This document shows, piece by piece, positions 23,833 through 32,208 of a stretch of DNA of 64,000 bases; the first letter of the stretch is position 1, and each line of letters begins with the position of its first letter. The DNA is from Luteimonas sp. RC10 (GTDB lineage Bacteria > Pseudomonadota > Gammaproteobacteria > Xanthomonadales > Xanthomonadaceae). The DNA lies in contig NZ_JACHYJ010000004.1 in NCBI RefSeq assembly GCF_014192745.1, positions 186,001 to 250,000 of the forward strand, in the 5' to 3' direction. Made by a program: the position numbers and the translations under genes. Below the pieces are notes generated by a model. It made no database searches, had not been told where the DNA came from, and saw only the letters and a program-made list of their open reading frames with translations.

Positions 23833-24243
23833 TCAGGGCGCGGCGTCGCCGGTGCGGTAGTCGGCGTAGGACTTTTCTTCGACGTAGGCCGAGCCCAGTG
23901 CGAGGTTGATCGCCTTCTTGATGCGCGCGCGCTCGTCGTTCTCGATGTAGACGCTGCGCGCCAGCCGCACGAAATCGGCATCGAAGGCCTGGGCCTTCTC
24001 CTTGAGCCGGATCTCGTCTTCGATATCCCACAGTCGCTCGTTGACCGCCTTGAGGTCGGCGCGCAGGCGCACGATGTCGTGCCCGGCGCCCGGATGCGCC
24101 ATCCAGGTCTGCTCGAGCGCGGTCAACTCGCGGCGCACATTGGCGAGCTTGGCGGCATCGGTCATGCGCTCGGACTTGATCTGCAGGATCGAGATCTTGT
24201 CGAGCAGTTCGCCGAAGGACACGGGCACGGAAATCTCGGACAT
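23833..24243 (-). CDS. DUF6165 family protein
   Basis: A 136-aa, mostly helical, charged protein starting MSEISVPVSFGELLDKISIL and containing LWDIEDEIRLKEKAQAFD and KKAINLALGSAYVEEKSY. These are the hallmarks of DUF6165, found next to LPS and glycosyltransferase genes in many proteobacteria. It converges on the glycosyltransferase gene with 21 bp between stops. Function unknown; an LPS-related role is inferred from context. Confidence 0.75.
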   Translation of the reverse strand: MSEISVPVSFGELLDKISILQIKSERMTDAAKLANVRRELTALEQTWMAHPGAGHDIVRLRADLKAVNERLWDIEDEIRLKEKAQAFDADFVRLARSVYIENDERARIKKAINLALGSAYVEEKSYADYRTGDAAP

Positions 24244-24309
24244 GGGCGCTGCCGCAACGGATGGGCTGGCCAGTGTACCGCTGCCGCGGATGGGCCAACG
24301 GCGGGCGAT

Positions 24310-24580
24310 GCCCCCACCCAACCCTCCCCCGCTTGCGGGGGAGGGCTTTTGCGGCGTCGATCGGATCGATGTACGCGTCGGATCAGCACACGCGTCGGAA
24401 GGCGCACCCACCGTGTTCGCGGCTGGAGGCCAACAGCGCGCCACCTCCCCCGCTTGCGGGTGGAGGTCGATGCCGAAGGCGTCGGGTGGGGGCCGGGGCT
24501 TTGGCGACCAAGGCCGAAGACATCGCGTCGACCGGCCACCCCCACCCAACCCTCCCCCGCTTGCGGGGGAGGGCTTTTCG
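24310..24580. repeat. dispersed GC-rich hairpin repeats (three modules)
   Basis: Module a, CCCTCCCCCGC-TT-GCGGGGGAGGG followed by CTTTT, occurs at 24322-24350 and 24550-24577. Module b, an imperfect hairpin with CACCTCCCCCGC and GCGGGTGGAGG followed by GGCGTCGGGTGGGGGC, lies at about 24441-24504. The same modules build the array at 37373-38070. They look like REP/terminator-type intergenic elements. The spacers between the hairpins hold no recognisable gene. Confidence 0.75.
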
Positions 24581-24648
24581 CGGTCTCGATCAGAGATCGC
24601 GAGCGCTGGCAGCGCGCCACCTCCTCGCGTGCGGCAACGGCCGCAACG

Positions 24649-24678
24649 AAAAAGGGCTGCGTCCAGGACGCAGCCCTT
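24649..24678 (-). terminator. terminator of tRNA-Ser (CGA)
   Basis: AAGGGCTGCGTCC (24652-24664) pairs perfectly with 24666-24678. On the minus strand the hairpin is followed by a U run (A at 24649-24653). It lies 8 bp after the tRNA 3' end. Confidence 0.85.
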
Positions 24679-24686
24679 GTCGATTC

Positions 24687-24777
24687 TGGCGGAGAGGGGG
24701 GGATTCGAACCCCCGAGGCGCTATAAACGCCTGCCTGATTTCGAGTCAGGTACATTCAACCACTCTGCCACCTCTCC
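24687..24777 (-). tRNA. tRNA-Ser (anticodon CGA)
   Basis: A 91-nt class II tRNA on the minus strand. The acceptor GGAGAGG/CTCTCC ends in an encoded CCA. The anticodon stem CCTGA/TCAGG holds CTCGAAA, anticodon CGA (Ser, UCG). The T-loop is TTCGAAT. It shares its acceptor with the tRNA-Ser at 5264. Confidence 0.95.
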
Positions 24778-24814
24778 GGTGGTCCCGGGCCTGCGTGCAG
24801 AACCCGGGGGCGCA

Positions 24815-24843
24815 ATCATACGGGGGCGGTGCGTGGCCGACAA
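24815..24843 (-). promoter_or_regulatory. sigma-70 promoter of tRNA-Ser (CGA)
   Basis: On the minus strand, TTGTCG (24843-24838) and TATGAT (24820-24815) with a 17-bp spacer. The predicted start near 24808 is about 30 nt upstream of the tRNA. Confidence 0.6.
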
Positions 24844-25113
24844 GCGGGCGAGGCAGAACGGGCCGTCGATGGCCCAGTGGCCGGCGGCGACCGTCGGGGC
24901 AGTCGGTCGAACGGCTGCCCCTCCTTTGCACCGGCGGGCCCGCTTTGCACCAACGGCAAGCGCCGTGCATCGCACTCCCATCGCCGCCTCTTTGTCGCCA
25001 CACGCGGGGCCGCGCAGCGCATTCACACTCAGGCGCTGACCTGCGCTGCCCCTCGACGCCCCATTAACCGCGCACTGCCTAGAGTCAAAATTTTCCCAGT
25101 ACGGACCCCTGCC
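24844..25113. other. intergenic region before the response regulator gene
   Basis: 270 bp without a supported gene. An open frame runs through it into the regulator, but it has no homologous start and its codons are not protein-like. The stretch near 25060-25090 is AT-richer and may hold the regulator promoter (TAGAGT near 25080), without a clear -35. Confidence 0.4.
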
Positions 25114-26412
25114 ATGCCGCAACCCACCGTGCTGATCCTCGACGACGATGGCACGTTCTCCCGCGCCGCCGGCCAACTCGCGTTCGCCGCCGGGCTGCGC
25201 GTGCAACTGGCCGAGACGCTCGCCGAGGCCCGCGGTTATCTCTCCCGCGCCCGCGCCGACCTGATGTTGCTGGACCTGCAGTTGCCCGACGGTTCGGGGC
25301 TCGACCTGCTCGACGACATCGACCTGGCCGAGCATGGCCAGATCGCGATCGTGACCGGACGGCCGACGGTGGAATCGGCCGCACGCGCGGTCGCCTCGCC
25401 AGTGATCGAGTACCTGGTCAAGCCGCTGGATCCGGCGCAACTGCGACGGCTGATGGAGCGTGTGGTCGCGCGCTACCAGCCGCCGCCGTCCTCCGACGTG
25501 CCAGGCGCAATCAGCGACATCGCCGGCAACTCGCCGCAGATCCGGCGTGTCGTGGATCAGGTGCTGCGCATCGGGGCGACCGATGCGCCGGTGCTGGTGT
25601 GGGGCGAGCGCGGGACGGGCAAGACACTCGTGGCGCGTGCGCTGCATACCGCGAGCGGGCGACAGGGGCCGCTGGTGACGGTGGATTGCGGTGCAACCGA
25701 CCCCGACCAGCTCGCCGCCGAGTTGTTCGACAAGGCAGGCGGTCTGGGCGACGCGTTCTCGCGGGCGCAGGGCGGCACCCTGCTGCTGGCCGACCTCACG
25801 GCGATCCCGATGGCCTTGCAGGCCCGGTTGCTGCGTGCACTTGAGGCCGGTCCGGCGCTGGCCAGTCCACAAACGCGGTTGATCGCCAGCACCCACCGCG
25901 ACCCGCACGAGGCGATGCGCGACGGCACGTTGCGCGACGATCTCTATCATGTGCTGGCGCCGCTGCCGCTGCCGCCGCTGCGCGATCGCGGTGAGGACGT
26001 GGCAGTGCTCGCCCAAGTGTTTCTCGACAAGCTCAACGCGCATTACAGCCGCAACAAGCGGCTGGCCGCCGGGGCTGAGTCCACCTTGCTGCGTCACGAT
26101 TGGCCGGGCAACGTGCGCGAATTGCGCAGTGCGGTGCAGCGCGCCTATCTGCTGCAGCAGGACGACGACCTGTACATCCGCCCCACGCTGCCCAGCGAAA
26201 CCGTGCTCAAGGAGTCGGAGACTTCGATCATGTTCTCGGTCGGCACGACCCTGGCTGAGCTCGAGCGGCGCGCGCTGCTCAAGACGCTGGCGCATTTCAA
26301 CAACGACAAGACCGCCACGGCCCGTGCGCTGGGCATCAGCGTGCGCACCGTGCACAACCAGCTGGCGCGGCTGGCCGGGCAGGATGCGGACGTGCGCAAG
26401 GCCGCCCCGTGA
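25114..26412 (+). CDS. NtrC-family response regulator lacking the GAFTGA loop
   Basis: 432 residues. Receiver domain 5-115 with acidic Asp10-Asp12, phospho-acceptor Asp54 (LLDLQLPDG), Thr81 and Lys103. AAA+ domain 135-365 with Walker A GERGTGKT (164-171) and Walker B-like GGTLLLADLT. A Fis-type helix-turn-helix follows at the end (NDKTATARALGISVRTVHN). Between ELFDKAGG and FSRAQGGT the sigma-54-contacting GAFTGA segment is missing, and the DE of Walker B is AD. It therefore probably does not activate sigma-54 promoters and may act as a conventional repressor or activator. It is coupled to the next gene by a GTGA overlap. Confidence 0.88.
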   Translation: MPQPTVLILDDDGTFSRAAGQLAFAAGLRVQLAETLAEARGYLSRARADLMLLDLQLPDGSGLDLLDDIDLAEHGQIAIVTGRPTVESAARAVASPVIEYLVKPLDPAQLRRLMERVVARYQPPPSSDVPGAISDIAGNSPQIRRVVDQVLRIGATDAPVLVWGERGTGKTLVARALHTASGRQGPLVTVDCGATDPDQLAAELFDKAGGLGDAFSRAQGGTLLLADLTAIPMALQARLLRALEAGPALASPQTRLIASTHRDPHEAMRDGTLRDDLYHVLAPLPLPPLRDRGEDVAVLAQVFLDKLNAHYSRNKRLAAGAESTLLRHDWPGNVRELRSAVQRAYLLQQDDDLYIRPTLPSETVLKESETSIMFSVGTTLAELERRALLKTLAHFNNDKTATARALGISVRTVHNQLARLAGQDADVRKAAP

Positions 26413-26621
26413 GTGCAGCCGTGCTCGAACCGGGAGTGGTCGATCCCGAATGGCTGCACGCGCTGCGCAATGCCGCCAACGCCGCGACGATCGCCGCGGC
26501 CGCGGTGCGCAGTGCGCTGGATGCGGGCGACCCGGCGCGCGCGTCCCAGTTCCTCGATGAGGCCGATGCGGCCTGCCGGCGTCTGCGCACGCTGCTGACG
26601 CCGCCCGTGCACCAGCGCTGA
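26409..26621 (+). CDS. 70-aa helical protein resembling a histidine phosphotransfer hairpin
   Basis: It starts with GTG overlapping the regulator stop (GTGA), which argues for real, coupled translation. The sequence EWLHALRNAANAATIAAAAV then a loop (LDAGDPARA) and a second helix (SQFLDEADAACRRLRTLL) form a helical hairpin. LHALRN resembles the H-box of histidine kinase dimerisation domains (HxLRN). No catalytic ATPase domain follows. It could be a phosphotransfer or decoy partner for the adjacent regulator; this is inference. No named family recognised. Confidence 0.55.
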   Translation: MSAAVLEPGVVDPEWLHALRNAANAATIAAAAVRSALDAGDPARASQFLDEADAACRRLRTLLTPPVHQR

Positions 26622-26648
26622 CACGCGCTGCGGGCAACGCCGCAACGG

Positions 26649-26987
26649 TCAGAAGCCCAACTGCTGGAGCGCCTGGTCGAGGTCCACCGGCTTGAGGCAA
26701 TGCGCGGACGCGGCGAATTCGCTCGGCAGCATGGCCAGGTCGTAGCCGGAGGCGAACACGAACGGAATCCCCACGCGCTGCAGGCGTTGCGCCAGCGGGT
26801 AGCTCTTTTCGCCATCGAGGTTGACGTCGAGGATGGCCGCGTCGAAATCGGGCTCGGGCTCCAGCAAGGCCAACGCCGCGCCGAGCGTGGCGACCGGGCC
26901 GACCACCTCGATCCCGCGCGCGCACAGGCCGTCGTGCAGGTGCATCGCCAGCATGTACTCGTCCTCGACCACCAGGATGCGCGGCAT
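26649..26987 (-). CDS. single-domain response regulator (receiver only)
   Basis: A 112-aa CheY-like protein: MPRILVVEDEYML with Asp9 and Glu10, phospho-acceptor Asp54 (AILDVNLDGEKS), FASGYD, and Lys in CLKPVD near the end. It has no output domain. It starts 2 bp after the stop of the HWE kinase gene, so it is very likely its cognate receiver. HWE kinase plus lone receiver pairs are common in proteobacteria. It converges on the 70-aa protein gene. Confidence 0.9.
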   Translation of the reverse strand: MPRILVVEDEYMLAMHLHDGLCARGIEVVGPVATLGAALALLEPEPDFDAAILDVNLDGEKSYPLAQRLQRVGIPFVFASGYDLAMLPSEFAASAHCLKPVDLDQALQQLGF

Positions 26988-26989
26988 CG

Positions 26990-29383
26990 TCACGCCGCAC
27001 GCTCCCGCAGTATGGCGCGCGTGCCGTCGAGCGGCACATCGATGCGACACAGAATGCCGTCGGCCAGCAAGCGGTGGGTCGTCCGCGCGCCCAACTGATA
27101 GGGCAATGCGTGCTCGATCAATTCGCGGCCGTAACCGGCGACGCTATCGGCGACCGCCATGCCGGCCACGCCGTGTTCGTGCCAGGTCAGCCGCAGCTCG
27201 GTCGACTGCTGGGCCTCACCCGGCACGATCTCCCAGCGGATATCCAACTGCCCGCCCGCATCCGACAGCGCGCCGTGCTTGAAGGCGTTGGTCGTGAGTT
27301 CGTGCAGTGCAAGCGCGAGCGTCTGCACAACGCGCGAGCGCAGCGGCACGCCGGCCGGTCCATCGAGTGTGACCCGGGGGTCGTCCTCGCCCACGCCGTG
27401 GGCCTCGAGCTCCTGGCGCAACAAGGCATCGAAGGTGACACGGTCCAGCGCGGCCCCCTGCGACAACAGACCCTGGACCCGCCCGAGCGCATCGAGCCGG
27501 GCGCGGAACCGGCTCGCGAACGAGGCCAGATCGGGGCTGCCTTGCAGCGTGCGGCGCGCCAGCGACTGCACCACTGCGATCAGGTTTCGGGTGCGATGTT
27601 GCAGCTCGGCGACGAGCGTTTCGAGCAACACCGCGTGCTCGCGCTCGGCGGTGATGTCGCGGCCGATGCCCGCGATCCGCTGCACGCGGCCGGCATCGTC
27701 GAACAGCGGGAAGGCGGTATTGCGCACCCAGATCGTGCGGCCGTCACTGGGGCGTTGCACGCGGAACTCGAAGTCGGCGCGACCGCCATGGCGCACCTTG
27801 CGCATCCGCGCGCGCACCTCGGCCAGATCATCGGCATGCACGGTCGACATCCATAGTCCCGGGTCGCGGATCGCAGCCTCGCGCGCGACGCCGTAGATCG
27901 CCTCGAACGCCGGGCTCAGATACTCCAGCGCCAAGGTGTCGGCGTTGCGGATCCACAGCACATCGGACGAGGCGTCGCTGAACTGACGGAACCGCGCCTC
28001 GCTTTCGCGCAGCGACAGCTCGGCCTGGCGCCGGCCGGTGATGTCCATGCTGACCGCCAGGCTGCCGACGATCTCGCCGTCGGCGTCGCGCCATGGCACC
28101 ACCGACAGCCGCAGCCAGTAGCGCTCGCCGTCCACGACGATGCGCTTTTCCACGGTGTTCGCCACACCCTCGTCCAGGACGCGTTTCAGCAGCGCAGCGC
28201 TCTCGGGCCAATCCTCGGGATGCGTGAGCTCCTCGATCCGCTTGCCGACCAGCGCTTCGCGCGGCGCGCCGACCGTCCGGCAGTACTGCTCGTTGACGTA
28301 GACCAGACGGGTGTCGCGGTCGGCGATCGCCACGCCGATACCGGCCTGCTCGACGACTGCGCGATAACGCTGCTCGCTGGACGTCAGCGCGATCTCGGCA
28401 GCGGCCCGCTCGGAGGCCGCGCCTGCGCGCTCGCCGACTTCGCGCAGCAGGTTCAACTCCGCGGTGGTCCAGTGCCGCGGCGTGCGCGCAGCCGCAACGA
28501 ACACCGATGCGCCCTGCTGTCCGCGCCCGGCGCGCACGGTCATCACCAGCGCGGCGACCTCTTGCATCCGCAGCGCGGAGCGCGACGCCGCATCGAACGT
28601 GGTGTCGCGTTCGACGTCGTGGCTCACCACATTACCGTGTTCGGCGACCCAGTCGGGCAGCCGCAGCACCGGTGCGCGCGGGTCGCGGCTCCAGCCCTCG
28701 CGCACGCGCAGGCCGCCCACCGGATCGTCGGCCGCCAGGCCGACGCGATCGAGGCCGAGGTGCTCGCCGATCCTGCGCGAGGCCACGCGCAGGATGTCCG
28801 CCGGTGCGCACAGACTGCGCAGTTCGTCGCCCAGCGCCAGCAGGAAGGCCTCGTGCCGGCCTGCCTCGCGCGCAGCGGCCAGCATCGACTCGCGGGTCAG
28901 CTCGCGAATGATCGCCAGCATGCCGGCAGGGCGCCCCTGCTCGTCGCGCAGCGGCGAATAATCCGCGTCGAACAACGCCCGCTCGGGCACGCCGTTGCGC
29001 ATGAGCTCCAGCGGGTGGCCGCGCAGTTGCAGCGAGCGCCCGGCCAGGGTTTCGCTCAGGATATGGTCGACGAACGCTTCGGCCTCCGGCCAGGCCTCGA
29101 TCAACGGCAGGCCAAGCTGGCGCGGATGGCGGGTGCCGGCCACGTCGCGATGGGCGTCGTTGTAGAGCAGCAGCCCACTCGGGCCCCAGGCGATCGCCAT
29201 CGGCGCCGGCGAATCGAGCATCGTCGCGACCGCCTGGCGCAGCGCCGCGGGCCAGCGCTCGATGCTCCCGATCGGCGTGGACCGCCAGTCGAACGCGCGG
29301 ATGCGCGTGGCCATCTCGCCATCGTTCCAGTGCCACGGGACATCGGGTGCTTGCATTGCGGGGTCGGGGACAGACAAGGCCAT
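26990..29383 (-). CDS. HWE-type sensor histidine kinase with GAF and PAS domains
   Basis: About 797 residues, with no membrane segments, so cytosolic. A PAS-like N-terminus (to about 160) leads to a GAF domain (about 170-330), two PAS domains (about 345-470 and 475-590, the second with FRQFSDASSDVLWI) and then an HWE kinase core. The phosphorylated His lies in LQHRTRNLIAVVQS near residue 597, LHELTTNAFKHGAL is the N box, and LTWHEHG holds the Trp-x-Glu that names the family. It should phosphorylate the receiver encoded 2 bp downstream. The ATG at 29383 is preferred; an alternative lies 27 bp inside. Confidence 0.9.
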   Translation of the reverse strand: MALSVPDPAMQAPDVPWHWNDGEMATRIRAFDWRSTPIGSIERWPAALRQAVATMLDSPAPMAIAWGPSGLLLYNDAHRDVAGTRHPRQLGLPLIEAWPEAEAFVDHILSETLAGRSLQLRGHPLELMRNGVPERALFDADYSPLRDEQGRPAGMLAIIRELTRESMLAAAREAGRHEAFLLALGDELRSLCAPADILRVASRRIGEHLGLDRVGLAADDPVGGLRVREGWSRDPRAPVLRLPDWVAEHGNVVSHDVERDTTFDAASRSALRMQEVAALVMTVRAGRGQQGASVFVAAARTPRHWTTAELNLLREVGERAGAASERAAAEIALTSSEQRYRAVVEQAGIGVAIADRDTRLVYVNEQYCRTVGAPREALVGKRIEELTHPEDWPESAALLKRVLDEGVANTVEKRIVVDGERYWLRLSVVPWRDADGEIVGSLAVSMDITGRRQAELSLRESEARFRQFSDASSDVLWIRNADTLALEYLSPAFEAIYGVAREAAIRDPGLWMSTVHADDLAEVRARMRKVRHGGRADFEFRVQRPSDGRTIWVRNTAFPLFDDAGRVQRIAGIGRDITAEREHAVLLETLVAELQHRTRNLIAVVQSLARRTLQGSPDLASFASRFRARLDALGRVQGLLSQGAALDRVTFDALLRQELEAHGVGEDDPRVTLDGPAGVPLRSRVVQTLALALHELTTNAFKHGALSDAGGQLDIRWEIVPGEAQQSTELRLTWHEHGVAGMAVADSVAGYGRELIEHALPYQLGARTTHRLLADGILCRIDVPLDGTRAILRERAA

Positions 29384-29569
29384 CACGATACGGCAGCGGG
29401 CTGCGCCCGCAAGCCCGCCTACACGGGATCGGTACAGGTGCCGGCCTATGCTCGCGGGCCGACCGGCGCCACAATGCCCCATGCGCGCCCCCACCCCGCC
29501 TCCGAGCCTTGCCGCCCGAGCCCCTTCCTGCCCCGGCCCGCTCCCGGTCCGTCGGCGCGGAGACCCCGC

Positions 29570-30274
29570 ATGATCGAATTCGGACATCTGACCCACGTCG
29601 GCCTGCGCCGCGAGCTCAACGAAGACACCTACTACGGCGACAGCGAGCTTGGGCTCTGGCTGGTCGCCGACGGCATGGGCGGGCACGAGTACGGCGAGGT
29701 CGCCAGCGCGCTGGCGCGCGAGGCGATCGTGCGCGAGATCCGCCAGGGGCGCTCGCTGCCCCAGGCGATCCGGTTGGCGGACGAGGAGATCATCCGCGCA
29801 TCAAGGCGGCGTAGCGACACCCTGCCGATGGGCACCACCGTGGTCGCAGCGCGCGTCACCGGCAGCCGTTTCGAGGTCGCCTGGGTCGGCGACAGCCGGG
29901 TGTACCTGTGGCGCGACGGGCAACTGGCGCAGTTGTCGCAGGACCACAGTTATGTGCAGGCGCTGATCGCGCAGGGCGCGCTGAGCGTGGACCAGGCGCG
30001 GACCCATCCGCAGCGCAATGTGGTCACCCAGGCACTGGGGGTCACCGACCCGCAGGCCCTCAATGTCGAAACGCTGGCTGGCGAACTCGCGCCGGGCAAT
30101 CAGCTCTTGCTGTGCAGCGACGGCCTGACCGAGGAAGTCGACGACCGGGCGATCGCGCAGGTGCTGGCGCATGCCGAATGCAGCGCGCAGGAATGCGTCG
30201 ACGGTCTGGTGGCCGCCGCGCTCGACGGCGGCGGCTCGGACAACATCACCGCGATCCTGATCCGCCGCCACTGA
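29570..30274 (+). CDS. PP2C-family serine/threonine phosphatase
   Basis: A 234-aa PP2C/Stp1-type phosphatase. The metal-binding motifs are NEDTYYGD, WLVADGMGGHEYGEVAS, GTTVVAARV, WVGDSRVYLW, LLLCSDGLTEEVDD and GGGSDNITAILI. Acidic residues for two metals are all present. It dephosphorylates Ser/Thr substrates of bacterial Hanks kinases; no kinase lies beside it. It is divergent from the HWE kinase with a 186-bp gap and converges on dnaQ. Confidence 0.93.
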   Translation: MIEFGHLTHVGLRRELNEDTYYGDSELGLWLVADGMGGHEYGEVASALAREAIVREIRQGRSLPQAIRLADEEIIRASRRRSDTLPMGTTVVAARVTGSRFEVAWVGDSRVYLWRDGQLAQLSQDHSYVQALIAQGALSVDQARTHPQRNVVTQALGVTDPQALNVETLAGELAPGNQLLLCSDGLTEEVDDRAIAQVLAHAECSAQECVDGLVAAALDGGGSDNITAILIRRH

Positions 30275-30302
30275 GCGGCGCAGTCGTCCCCGGGTCGCCG
30301 CC

Positions 30303-31016
30303 TCAGACGGCCTCGGCCACGACGGGTGCGTCCCACAGGCACTGGCCGGCCTTGCGGCGGATCGCCTCCACCCGCGCCGCATGCAGCGCTAGGTCGGCCT
30401 CCGGCACCGCCAACGCCGGCCGCACGCCGGTGGGCTGCACTGCGGTCACCTGCACCGTGGCCCGGGTCTCGACTGGCGCTGCGAAGCCGATCTCATGCTG
30501 GCCCGCAGTCAGCGCCAGGTAGACCTCGGCCAGCAGCTGCGCGTCGAGCAGTGCGCCGTGGAGCTGGCGGTGGGTGTTGTCCACGCCCAGCCGCTTGCAC
30601 AGCGCGTCGAGCGAGTTGCGCTGGCCGGGATAACGCTGGCGCGCCAGCAGCAGGGAGTCCTCGACCGTCACCCGGCTGCGGATGTCACCGTAATGCGGGC
30701 CCAGCCGGGACAGTTCGTAGTCCAGAAAGCCGATGTCGAACGCGGCGTTGTGGATGACCAATTCGGCGCCATCGATGAAGGCCAGGAAGGCGTCGGCGAT
30801 CGCCTCGAACGGCGGCTTGTCGGCCAGGAACTCCAGGCTCAGGCCGGTGACCTCGGCGGCGCCCTGCTCGAAATCCACATCGGGCCGGATGTATTGATGG
30901 TAGGTGCGGCCGGTCGGGCGGCGCTCGACCAGTTCCACGCAACCGATCTCGACGACCCGGTTGCCCTTCTTCCATTCCAGGCCCGTGGTCTCGGTGTCGA
31001 GCACGATCTGTCGCAT
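30303..31016 (-). CDS. dnaQ: DNA polymerase III subunit epsilon (proofreading exonuclease)
   Basis: A 237-aa DEDDh exonuclease: LDTETTGLEW (Asp, Glu), VIHNAAFDIGFLDYE (Asp), and HGALLDAQLLAEVYL with the catalytic His and final Asp. A C-terminal region of about 60 residues would bind the alpha subunit. It lies next to rnhA on the same strand, as in many gammaproteobacteria, 26 bp downstream of rnhA. Confidence 0.96.
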   Translation of the reverse strand: MRQIVLDTETTGLEWKKGNRVVEIGCVELVERRPTGRTYHQYIRPDVDFEQGAAEVTGLSLEFLADKPPFEAIADAFLAFIDGAELVIHNAAFDIGFLDYELSRLGPHYGDIRSRVTVEDSLLLARQRYPGQRNSLDALCKRLGVDNTHRQLHGALLDAQLLAEVYLALTAGQHEIGFAAPVETRATVQVTAVQPTGVRPALAVPEADLALHAARVEAIRRKAGQCLWDAPVVAEAV

Positions 31017-31042
31017 CGGTCGGAATTCCTTGTTGTCGTCGG

Positions 31043-31489
31043 TCAGGCGACCGCGGCGCGCTGGGCGCGCGCGGCGGCGGTGGCGAGCGCGTCGGCACGC
31101 TCGTTCTCCGGGTGACCGGCGTGGCCCTTCACCCAGTGCCAGGCGATCTCATGGCGTTGGCAGGCCTGCTGCAGGCGTTGCCACAGGTCCTGGTTCTTGA
31201 CCGCGCCGCCGCCGGCGGTCTTCCAGCCGCGCCGCACCCAGTTGGCCAACCATTCGGTGATGCCCTGGCGCACGTACTGCGAATCGGTATGCAGATCGAC
31301 CCGGCAGGGCTCGGTCAGCGCCTCGAGCGCGGCGATCGCGGCCATCAGCTCCATGCGGTTGTTGGTGGTCTGCGGCTCGCCGCCACTCAGTTCGCGCTCG
31401 GTGCTGCGGTAGCGCAGCAGCGCGCCCCAGCCGCCGGGGCCGGGATTGCCGAGGCAAGCGCCATCGGTATAGATCTCGATCGACTTCAT
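31043..31489 (-). CDS. rnhA: ribonuclease HI
   Basis: A 148-aa RNase HI. Catalytic acidic residues lie in [26 protein letters not shown] and [11 protein letters not shown], and near the end ([11 protein letters not shown]). [10 protein letters not shown] is the basic-handle-adjacent loop. It cleaves RNA in RNA-DNA hybrids. The ATG at 31489 is the normal start; an in-frame TTG one codon upstream is less likely. Confidence 0.97.
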   Translation of the reverse strand: MKSIEIYTDGACLGNPGPGGWGALLRYRSTERELSGGEPQTTNNRMELMAAIAALEALTEPCRVDLHTDSQYVRQGITEWLANWVRRGWKTAGGGAVKNQDLWQRLQQACQRHEIAWHWVKGHAGHPENERADALATAAARAQRAAVA

Positions 31490-31510
31490 CAATGTCCTGT
31501 TGCGGAGGGG

Positions 31511-32173
31511 TCAGGCCGCCGGCGCGGCGGCCGGCAGGGCCAGCGTGCGCGGCTGGCGGACCGGGGTCAGCGGCAGATGCCGCTTCTGGCAACGCATCGC
31601 GTAGGCGGCACGAAAGCCGGGCCCGTGCTGGAGGGTCGGCGACACCACCGGCCGCCAACTGGGGCCGACGCCGCGCGAGACGGCGTCGGGCGCAAGCCCG
31701 GCCTCGCGCAGCCGCCGGCGCCAGGCCAGCGGCTCGGCGCTGGCGATGCCGCTGCCACGCCAGCGCCAGCGGTAGGGCGTGAGCGGGTTGAGCAGCAGCA
31801 GCCACAGGTGACCGCCGGGGGCAAGCACGCGCACGGCCTCTTCGAGCAGGCCACGATCCTCGCCGTGCGGGCCGACCACGTGCTGCAGCAGCACCGCGCC
31901 GAAGGCCTCGCTGGGCAGCGGCAACGGCCAGGCGCAGCGCACCGGGCCGTGCAGGCCGTGGCCGCCGCGCACCAGGCACAGGCCGCGCCCGTCGATCTCG
32001 ATCTCCGGCGCGACTGGCGTCAGCCACAGCCAAGGCAGCCCGGGATGCCCGCCCAGCGCCTCGGCCACCAGGGCGTGTTCGCTGTCGAGCACCGCGCGTC
32101 CGGCCGGGGTCTGGAACCAGACGCCGACGCTGCCGGGTTGACCGGATGGAGAAATCGCGGGCATGGTCCGCAT
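31511..32173 (-). CDS. class I SAM-dependent methyltransferase (YafS-like)
   Basis: About 220 residues. GAVLLQHVVGPHGEDRGLLE and RVLAPGGHLWLLLLNPLTPY are motifs of a methyltransferase 11-type domain (post I and motif III). The glycine-rich motif I is poorly conserved. Its position between gloB (divergent) and rnhA-dnaQ matches yafS in E. coli, so it is likely the same family. GGAGG lies 7 nt before the ATG at 32173, deciding the start over ATGs at 32194 and 32164. Substrate unknown. Confidence 0.8.
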   Translation of the reverse strand: MRTMPAISPSGQPGSVGVWFQTPAGRAVLDSEHALVAEALGGHPGLPWLWLTPVAPEIEIDGRGLCLVRGGHGLHGPVRCAWPLPLPSEAFGAVLLQHVVGPHGEDRGLLEEAVRVLAPGGHLWLLLLNPLTPYRWRWRGSGIASAEPLAWRRRLREAGLAPDAVSRGVGPSWRPVVSPTLQHGPGFRAAYAMRCQKRHLPLTPVRQPRTLALPAAAPAA

Positions 32174-32208
32174 TGTAAGGCCTCCGGCCGCCACCGCCTT
32201 CCCGACCG

